Assembly: GCA_034429975.1 (NCBI GenBank)
Contig: DAOUFM010000096.1
Location: forward strand, 1-11,596
Direction of reading: 5' to 3'
Origin: UBA6170 sp034429975
Lineage (GTDB): Bacteria > Chloroflexota > Anaerolineae > Anaerolineales > Anaerolineaceae
Length of the DNA stretch: 11,596 nt
How positions within the stretch are numbered: the first letter of the stretch is position 1; every line of letters begins with the position of its first letter. The notes under the pieces were generated by a model that saw nothing but the letters and a program-made list of their open reading frames with translations, was not told the DNA's origin and made no database searches. Shown one piece after another: positions 6,046 to 11,596 of this stretch. A program made the translations under genes and the position numbers.

Positions 6046-6936
6046 CTAAATCAACTCCACCGCTCGGGCATTCTGCTCCACCTGCTGGACATCCTTGCAG
6101 CCGGGGATTACGGTGGTGACGGCGGGGTGCTGCAGGCACCAGGCCAGCGCCCATTGCGCCATGGGGACGCCGGCGGGTACTTCGCTGGCTTTGATTTTCT
6201 CTACCTCAAACAACTGCGCGCGGATTTTATCCGGGCTGCGCTGAGAGCGCACGTCATTTGGGTTGGTGAATTGTGCGTCTGGGCTGTATTTGCCGCTCAG
6301 AAACCCGGAAGCCAGCGGTACGCGGGTTAACACCCCAATATCATCCTGCCTGCAACGCGGAAAGATCACTTCTTCCGGTCCGCGGCTCAGGCGGTTGTAG
6401 ATGATTTGCAAGGCGGATATTCCGTAGCTGCTCATCTTTTCAATTTGCAGCAGGGGATTATCATTGGTGATCGAGAGTCCGATCGCGCGAATTTTGCCGG
6501 TCTCCACCTGACGGCCAAGCATTTCCCACAGATCCGGGTTGTCAAATTCCTCGTCAGAACCGGAATGAAATTGATACAGATCGATATAATCCGTTTGCAA
6601 AGAACGCAGTGAGGTTTCTAACTGCGATAGAACACTTTGCGGGTCAAAATGAGAAGTGCGCTCAAAATTAGTATGAAACTGATGCCCAAACTTGGTGGCA
6701 ACGATCCAATCCTGGCGTTGCCCTTTGATCGCTCTGCCAACTAGTTGCTCGGAGGTGTGATCGCCGTAACATTCAGCAGTATCCAGCAGGTTGATACCCA
6801 GGTCTTTGGCTCGCCCGATCATAGCATTCACTTCAGTTTGCTCATAGGTTTTGCCCCATTCACCACCCAACTGCCAGGTGCCTACCCCAACAACGGAAAC
6901 ATTCAATTCTGTTTTACCCAAACGACGATAAATCAT
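6046..6936 (-). CDS. Aldo/keto reductase
   Basis: A 296-residue cytoplasmic NAD(P)H-dependent oxidoreductase that would reduce an aldehyde or ketone to an alcohol (or the reverse). The AKR catalytic tetrad is complete: Asp52 (LLDTAECYG), Tyr57, Lys82 (ATKFG) and His124 (LYQFHSG). The cofactor-binding C-terminus VIPGCKDVQQVEQNA (276-290) is also typical. The length fits the YajO/Tas-like members of the family; the substrate cannot be told. The start is ATG at 6936 because GGAAAGG lies just before it and MIYRRLGKTELNVS is the usual AKR N-terminus. The in-frame TTG at 6957 would add seven unlikely residues. It lies 54 nt after the EcfA stop on the same strand with no terminator seen between, so it may ride on the ECF operon transcript, though no functional tie is obvious. 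Confidence 0.93.
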   Translation of the reverse strand: MIYRRLGKTELNVSVVGVGTWQLGGEWGKTYEQTEVNAMIGRAKDLGINLLDTAECYGDHTSEQLVGRAIKGQRQDWIVATKFGHQFHTNFERTSHFDPQSVLSQLETSLRSLQTDYIDLYQFHSGSDEEFDNPDLWEMLGRQVETGKIRAIGLSITNDNPLLQIEKMSSYGISALQIIYNRLSRGPEEVIFPRCRQDDIGVLTRVPLASGFLSGKYSPDAQFTNPNDVRSQRSPDKIRAQLFEVEKIKASEVPAGVPMAQWALAWCLQHPAVTTVIPGCKDVQQVEQNARAVELI

Positions 6937-6990
6937 GTGCTTTTCCTTTCCAACCAATGATATTTAATTGTAAACCCAATTCCGGGTTGG

Positions 6991-8577
6991 TCAAAGCACA
7001 TCTGCGAGGGTTAACCAGTTAGTTTGCGGATAAAGTCGGGCGATTTGAGGGGCATAATGCGTGTAGGTATGCATCAGATTGCGCGGATGACCCTGGTCAA
7101 GGATCCGTCCTTCTTCGAGCAGGAGGATGCGGGTGGCGAAAGCGGCGGCGAATTCAACATCATGGGTGACCAGCAAAATCGTCTTGCCGGACTGATTCCA
7201 GTTGATCAGCAATTCGAGCAGCGCCTGCTTGGTGATGGCGTCGATCCCTCGGGTAGGCTCGTCCAGAATGATCAGTTCCGGCTGGGTGATGACCACAGCC
7301 CCCAGTGCCACACGCTGCTTTTCACCAGTGCTCAGATCGCGCGGGTAGGCCTGAGCTTTTCCTTCCAGGTTTAATTGGGTCAGCAAATGTTGGATGGTTT
7401 CATCCCGCACAGGCTGCTGATGATTGCGCAGTGTAACTGCTAATTCTTCAGCCACCGTATCGGAAAACAGGAGCGCATTGGGATCCTGTGGCAGGAAGCC
7501 AATCCATTTACTCAGTTCAACGGTCTGCCGGTAGGCGACCTTTCTTCCTTTAAAAAGGATCTCGCCATCGTCTGGCTGTATCAAACCGATCAGGCTGCGT
7601 AACAGGGTGGTTTTTCCGGCGCCATTCGGACCCATCAGAACCAATCTTTCCTGTGGGAGAATATCGAAATTAATATTCTGCAATACACGGCGTTTACCAA
7701 TTTGGATTTTGAGTTTGTGCACCGCTAATAGTGGCAGAGTATTTTGTTTTACAGGTGGGGTTAATATTTTCGTGTTCGGTTGTGGCTGGGCAAACACTTT
7801 CGCTTGTTCCACATCCAGAGGGGTAGGGCGCCAATCTTTTTTTTCCGCCAGTTTTACCACCGGGGGTTTCAAGGCACATTGATGGATGACCGTCGCAGGT
7901 GCTCCAGAGGCGATTAATTTTCCCTCGGGCGAAAGGGCAATGAGCTGATCGGCGTAGGCTAAAACCCGCTCCAGACGCTGCTCGGAGAGGACGATGGTTA
8001 AACCTAGCTGGGTTTGTAAATTCTTCAGGATTCGTAAAACCTCATCGGCGGATTGTGGATCAAGCTGGGAAGTGGGTTCATCCAGCACCAGAATTTTTGG
8101 TTCCAGTACCAGGGCGGCGGCGATGGCAACTTTTTGCAACTCACCACCGGATAACGAATCCACCCGCCGGTTTTTAAGTTCGCTGATACCCATTCTTTCA
8201 AGGATTTTTTTAACCCGGGGAACCATTTTCTTTCTGGAAATGGCTGCCTGTTCGAGGGAAAAAGCGATTTCATCTTCCACACGATCGACGACAAACTGAT
8301 TTTCCACTTCCTGAAAGACAAAGCCAACGATCTGGCTCATTTGCGGTGGTCCGACCTTTAGCGGGTCCAACCCAGCGACCTCTATTTTTCCCTGGATGGT
8401 GCCACCGCTGAAATGCGGCACCAGTCCATTGATCAGGCGGAGAAAGGTGGATTTCCCCGACCCGGATGGCCCGACCAGCAAGCTGAATGAACCAACCGGG
8501 ATGGTCAAATCCTCAATTTGTAAGGCAACCTGTTCAGATTGCGGATAGATAAAAGTTAATCCATTAATCCTGATCAA
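6991..8577 (-). CDS. ecfA: Fused ECF transporter ATPase EcfA-EcfA'
   Basis: A 528-residue protein with two ABC ATPase domains in one chain, powering the ECF vitamin importer on the cytoplasmic side. Domain 1 (1-235): Walker A GPSGSGKST (36-44), Q-loop FVFQEVENQ (86-94), signature LSGGE (142-146), Walker B ILVLDEPTS (162-170). Its H-loop reads LSEQRLE, with Gln200 where His is normal. Domain 2 (283-528): Walker A GPNGAGKTT (316-324), Q-loop LPQDP (362-366), signature LSTGE (415-419), Walker B LIILDEPTRG (435-444), H-loop His472 (LVTHD). YAPQIARLYP (508-517) is the C-terminal motif typical of ECF ATPases. The fused form resembles YkoD/CbiO-like double ATPases. The start is TTG with a strong AAGGAGAA (8583-8590); the protein begins MIRINGLTF, as expected for an ECF ATPase. 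It overlaps the end of the EcfT gene by 14 bp. Confidence 0.95.
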   Translation of the reverse strand: MIRINGLTFIYPQSEQVALQIEDLTIPVGSFSLLVGPSGSGKSTFLRLINGLVPHFSGGTIQGKIEVAGLDPLKVGPPQMSQIVGFVFQEVENQFVVDRVEDEIAFSLEQAAISRKKMVPRVKKILERMGISELKNRRVDSLSGGELQKVAIAAALVLEPKILVLDEPTSQLDPQSADEVLRILKNLQTQLGLTIVLSEQRLERVLAYADQLIALSPEGKLIASGAPATVIHQCALKPPVVKLAEKKDWRPTPLDVEQAKVFAQPQPNTKILTPPVKQNTLPLLAVHKLKIQIGKRRVLQNINFDILPQERLVLMGPNGAGKTTLLRSLIGLIQPDDGEILFKGRKVAYRQTVELSKWIGFLPQDPNALLFSDTVAEELAVTLRNHQQPVRDETIQHLLTQLNLEGKAQAYPRDLSTGEKQRVALGAVVITQPELIILDEPTRGIDAITKQALLELLINWNQSGKTILLVTHDVEFAAAFATRILLLEEGRILDQGHPRNLMHTYTHYAPQIARLYPQTNWLTLADVL

Positions 8578-9589
8578 ATTGGTTCTCCTTGATAAAGAAG
8601 AGTGGGGTCAGTAAAGTCAGGATACTGAAACCGTGTAAAAGTGAAAATTCGGGTAAACGCAGGACGGGATAAGGATCATAATTCAGTGTTCCCCGGCCTG
8701 CAGACAAAAATAAGAAAATAAAATTGGTTGTCAGGGTCAATACACTGATCAGGCTGGAGACTAGCGTCCACGGTTCTTTGGTGTATACGGTTTTTCGTTT
8801 CCGCCAACCACTGGCAAAAAACAAAGAAAGCAACAAGAGCAAACCCAGGGCAATAAAACGCCAGCCGGAAAAAATACGTTGGGTGCCCAAATCCAAAACC
8901 CAACCAAGTAGAATTAATACTAACCCGACTGCCAGCGCTATTTTTTCAACGCGCAAAGGTTTCTGATCGGTTTGGGCGGTAAAGCCGCGAGCGGTCATCG
9001 CCTCTGCAATTTGCATGGCCCTTTCCAGACCACCAATTAACATCGGGATGATCAAGGGCAGCCAATCTTTGATTTTCTTTACTTCCTGTCCACGGATGGA
9101 CTGGGCTTCTCGAATGGCTTGAAATTGCTTCTGCGATGCCGGAATGAACGTAATCGCGATGCTGGTGATGACTGCCACCGGATGGAATGCCTGGGGGATC
9201 AGGCGCATCAAAGATCGAACACTGACAACACGGTTAAGGATGGTGAAAAGTGAGAAAATGCCGATCAGGATCAGACCATTGGTCAGACCATAGATCATTG
9301 ATTCAAGAGTGTATGGACCACCCAACAGGGGAATGCTATCTGGCAGCCTGAACAAGACCGTTTCACCAAAGCGGGAGATTACCATATTGAGAAAAGTTGA
9401 CAACAGCAGAATGGTAGTACCTAAGCGCAGGGTAGCGGAAAAGACTCGACTGCCAGCCGGGGTGATCCAAATCTGGAAAATAATCAGAATGAGATCAGCG
9501 ATCAACAAATATAAAGGATTGCGGTTGGATAAAAGGATAACCAGACCAGTGCTGAGCCAAATTGTCCAGGCGATCGTATGGATTTTCAC
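8564..9589 (-). CDS. ecfT: ECF transporter T component (EcfT), extended
   Basis: A 341-residue integral membrane protein that couples the ATPase pair to the S component. Several TM segments fill residues 5-160. The two coupling-helix motifs are AQSIRG (162-167) and AMTARG (197-202), the A-x-RG signatures that dock in the ATPase grooves. After the second motif there are about four more hydrophobic segments (roughly 213-232, 242-260, 274-297, 313-335). A usual EcfT is near 265 residues with one TM there, so this one has a C-terminal addition of about three TMs. The start is GTG at 9589 with GGAGA 6 nt upstream, overlapping the stop of the S-component gene (GTGA), so translation is probably coupled. 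The stop overlaps the start region of ecfA. Confidence 0.93.
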   Translation of the reverse strand: MKIHTIAWTIWLSTGLVILLSNRNPLYLLIADLILIIFQIWITPAGSRVFSATLRLGTTILLLSTFLNMVISRFGETVLFRLPDSIPLLGGPYTLESMIYGLTNGLILIGIFSLFTILNRVVSVRSLMRLIPQAFHPVAVITSIAITFIPASQKQFQAIREAQSIRGQEVKKIKDWLPLIIPMLIGGLERAMQIAEAMTARGFTAQTDQKPLRVEKIALAVGLVLILLGWVLDLGTQRIFSGWRFIALGLLLLLSLFFASGWRKRKTVYTKEPWTLVSSLISVLTLTTNFIFLFLSAGRGTLNYDPYPVLRLPEFSLLHGFSILTLLTPLFFIKENQFDQD

Positions 9590-10404
9590 CGGGCTTCTCC
9601 AGTTTCATTGAGCTGCACAAAGTAAAAACGATTTTGAAAACGGCGTAGTACCCTTAAAGTTGCTTCACCAAAGAAGAATAACAGCAGGAAATTGCCAATT
9701 GCCCGGGTTGTGTCCCAGATGAAAGAGGTAGCCATATAGAAAATGCCGTAATTGCGCATAGATTGTGCAAAGCCAGCGCCAGCGGTGAACATCTGGTTGC
9801 TTGGGCCGTTCAGGAAAGGCCAGAACCACAGATTGGTAATAGCGCCGAAAAGAAAACCCCAGATAACCCCGAAGACCATCAAAATGATCAACTCACCACG
9901 CTTGCCTTTTTGACCGGTCAGGAGGCTCAACCGTTTTGCCAACGCCGCTGAAAGCCCAACCCAGCCAGCCGTGATCATCTGGTTAGGCAGCCAGGGGCCT
10001 ACTCCGGCAGTTACCAAAGCAGATACCAGCATGGTTAAGGAGCCCATCAAGAAACCTACCCGACCACCAAACACATACCCAACAATCAAGATTAAGAAGA
10101 AAACCGGACTAAACCCTCCCAGAATGGGAAGCGCCAGGTCGATGAAGCGCAGAATGGAATTGATGGCAATCAAAATCCCCAGCAGGGCAATCAGTTTGGT
10201 GTTCAGGCGATGCTGCTGAATCTCATAGATCAGCACCAGGGTACACAGAGCCAGGATCATTGCCATGACAATCGGCAATTCGGTTTGACGGTTGGTGCTG
10301 ATCTGCCCCTGCTGAGGGGTTTCCAAGAGGGGATACAAATAAGCAAAGATCCCCATCCCGGTTACGAGCAAGTAAATCAACCCGGAAAGAATTTTTTCTT
10401 TCAA
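9586..10404 (-). CDS. ECF transporter S component, probable corrinoid/B12 binding subunit
   Basis: A 272-residue membrane protein with about six or seven TM segments (near 6-25, 43-60, 70-92, 99-119, 121-135, 174-197, 222-250). It is the substrate-binding subunit of the ECF importer by position and by the small-xxx-small glycine-rich packing of VGYVFGGRVGFLMGS (108-122) and VGPWLPNQMITAGWVG (135-150), typical of S components. Substrate specificity is not readable from motifs I can name. I infer a corrinoid because the gene upstream encodes a transcobalamin-like protein; CbrT is the known ECF S component for cobalamin. At 272 residues it is larger than the usual 180-200. The TTG start at 10404 overlaps the stop of the upstream gene (TTGA), with GGAAAG just before it. 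Other vitamins remain possible. Confidence 0.85.
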   Translation of the reverse strand: MKEKILSGLIYLLVTGMGIFAYLYPLLETPQQGQISTNRQTELPIVMAMILALCTLVLIYEIQQHRLNTKLIALLGILIAINSILRFIDLALPILGGFSPVFFLILIVGYVFGGRVGFLMGSLTMLVSALVTAGVGPWLPNQMITAGWVGLSAALAKRLSLLTGQKGKRGELIILMVFGVIWGFLFGAITNLWFWPFLNGPSNQMFTAGAGFAQSMRNYGIFYMATSFIWDTTRAIGNFLLLFFFGEATLRVLRRFQNRFYFVQLNETGEAR

Positions 10405-11596
10405 GCTTTCCTTTTCTTCAAATAGAAAATGATCGCGATAATGACCAAGGCGCCAGCTATGACAGCGAAAATTTGATACTGAGCCAATGCGTTTTTCCCT
10501 GCAGCCGGTGTTTCCTGGGTTTGCTGATCAGGAATTATCGTATCAGTGGGCACGGGTTCTACTGATGGAGCTGCATTATCAGATGATACTGCCGGTAAAA
10601 AGACTTCGGCATTTTCTCCACATACCTGATCGAAGGTTACCTGAGCAGGGCTCAAAGAACCCCAGGCCCAGCCATCCACCATACCGGCGGAAACTTCGTA
10701 AACATCCGCACCAACCGCAGAATAACCCCACTCACCGTTTTCGAAATGCCAGTAAGACCAGTAATCTGGTTGCTTACAGAAACAATTGTCGGTTGGGCAA
10801 CCCTGACCTTCAATCCCACAGACGGCATTTCCCATTCCAGGCGAGTACTTGGCAGCCAGTTGCAGTCCTGAATTGGCTAACAGATCATATCCGCTGATCG
10901 TTTCGCCCTCGAATTCCACACAGCGCAGGAGTGAACTGCCATCCGGCAGGGTGACCACCAGCGCGGCTTTACTGCTGGTTTTCTCAGCCGTTGTAACGGA
11001 GTCAGCGATCGGGAAGAGCGGGGAGTCCGCAAAGCCTAATAAAGCTTCAACCGTTGAATAAACATTGACAAAAGCGGTGCCGATACTGCCATCCGGTTGC
11101 ACGGTTGTTAGCAGGGCATCGCGCGGGGATTGACCGCCTTTTTGCCAATCCGCCAGGTTTTCACCGGCTGTGACCAGCGCCAGAGTGATCCAGCCGGTTG
11201 TGTCGACATTCAGTTCGGATTCATCCCAGGCGGGTTTCCAGGCGGCATTGTCGAGTTGCGAGGTTCTGAATAATGCCAGGGTTTTTTGAATGGCTGCATC
11301 CGACGCGGATACCTGCCCGCTCGAGAGCAGCGCTACCATCACAACGCCGGTGGTGTCCAGATCGGAACCGAAGCCGTTATCCCAACTGCCATCCTCGAGT
11401 TGTTTTGCGAGCAGGTATTGGACAGCTTCTACGGGCACCGGATCTCCATGGGCAACCAGACCGAGAATTGCCAGAGCCTGCGATAAGTCGGTCACAGCGC
11501 CGCTGCTCCAATCCTTGATGGCGGCGGTGCTGAAGCTGCCATCCGGTTGAAGGGTGGCCAATAAAGCTTCAGCTAATTCTTCCGGAGCAGCTTCGA
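10401..11596 (-). CDS. Transcobalamin-like membrane-anchored binding protein (5' end outside window)
   Basis: The C-terminal 397 residues are visible; the reading frame runs open through the window edge, so the start and signal peptide are missing. Counting from the TTG at 11561 as residue 1, residues 1-180 form an alpha/alpha-barrel of prenyltransferase/squalene-cyclase-like repeats, with QPDGSF, LEDGSW and QPDGSI motifs at 5-10, 55-60 and 155-160 and DTTG helix starts at 69 and 120. Residues 198-301 form a DUF4430 (transcobalamin C-terminal-like) domain: LPDGSSLLRCVEFEGETIS, GYDLLANSG, YWSYWHFENGEWGYSAVGA, then VDGWAWG. This alpha-barrel plus beta-domain order is that of intrinsic factor and transcobalamin, which clamp B12 between the domains. 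A Pro/Thr/Gln-rich linker (322-358), one TM helix (361-380) and KKRKA anchor it outside the membrane. It is translationally coupled to the S component. A corrinoid ligand is inferred. Confidence 0.88.
   Translation of the reverse strand, partial: EAAPEELAEALLATLQPDGSFSTAAIKDWSSGAVTDLSQALAILGLVAHGDPVPVEAVQYLLAKQLEDGSWDNGFGSDLDTTGVVMVALLSSGQVSASDAAIQKTLALFRTSQLDNAAWKPAWDESELNVDTTGWITLALVTAGENLADWQKGGQSPRDALLTTVQPDGSIGTAFVNVYSTVEALLGFADSPLFPIADSVTTAEKTSSKAALVVTLPDGSSLLRCVEFEGETISGYDLLANSGLQLAAKYSPGMGNAVCGIEGQGCPTDNCFCKQPDYWSYWHFENGEWGYSAVGADVYEVSAGMVDGWAWGSLSPAQVTFDQVCGENAEVFLPAVSSDNAAPSVEPVPTDTIIPDQQTQETPAAGKNALAQYQIFAVIAGALVIIAIIFYLKKRKA

Noticed and set aside
10487..11550. Plus-strand open frames opposite the transcobalamin-like gene
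   Set aside because: They overlap each other in different frames and lack ribosome sites; the minus-strand frame holds all recognisable domains.

Overview
The window is bacterial DNA of roughly balanced GC content. It holds ten protein-coding genes, a non-coding repeat array and a strong intrinsic terminator. My best guess is a Chloroflexota bacterium of the Anaerolineae type. The hints are a lipoprotein with a long Thr/Pro linker, a fused double-ATPase ECF transporter with a membrane-anchored transcobalamin-like partner, and GC-rich and heptameric intergenic repeats. No rRNA or marker gene confirms this.

Left edge (1-600). There is no gene here. Three imperfect 24-bp repeats lead into six full 57-58-bp tandem units plus a partial seventh, which stops exactly at a 14-bp-stem terminator firing rightwards. 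A heptamer microsatellite (CTTTCAG-type) follows and runs to the stop codon of the next gene, which is on the minus strand.

Cytoplasmic pair (597-1909, minus). A LysM protein with a long Lys/Ala coiled coil and no export signal is followed 14 bp later by a 245-residue protein whose N-terminus looks like a worn DhaL/DAK2 nucleotide-binding motif. Divergently (2030-3058, plus) lies a lipoprotein metallophosphoesterase of the purple-acid-phosphatase-like type, possibly translated from a leaderless mRNA. Convergent to that is a two-TM protein with a large extracytoplasmic coiled coil (3095-3961, minus).

Middle (4049-6033, plus). A textbook sigma70-like promoter drives a class I SAM-dependent methyltransferase. 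An HSL-family alpha/beta hydrolase follows and has its own -10 box. It meets an aldo/keto reductase tail to tail (6046-6936, minus).

Right half (6991-11596, minus). A tightly overlapping operon reads, in order of transcription: a transcobalamin-like membrane-anchored binding protein (5' end outside the window), an ECF S component, EcfT, and a fused EcfA-EcfA' ATPase. The aldo/keto reductase lies 54 nt further downstream and may be co-transcribed. I read this as a high-affinity corrinoid (vitamin B12-type) capture and import system. A surface protein with the two-domain architecture of eukaryotic intrinsic factor/transcobalamin would hand ligand to an ECF transporter. The ligand is inferred from architecture, not shown. 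The promoter and any cobalamin riboswitch would lie to the right of the window.
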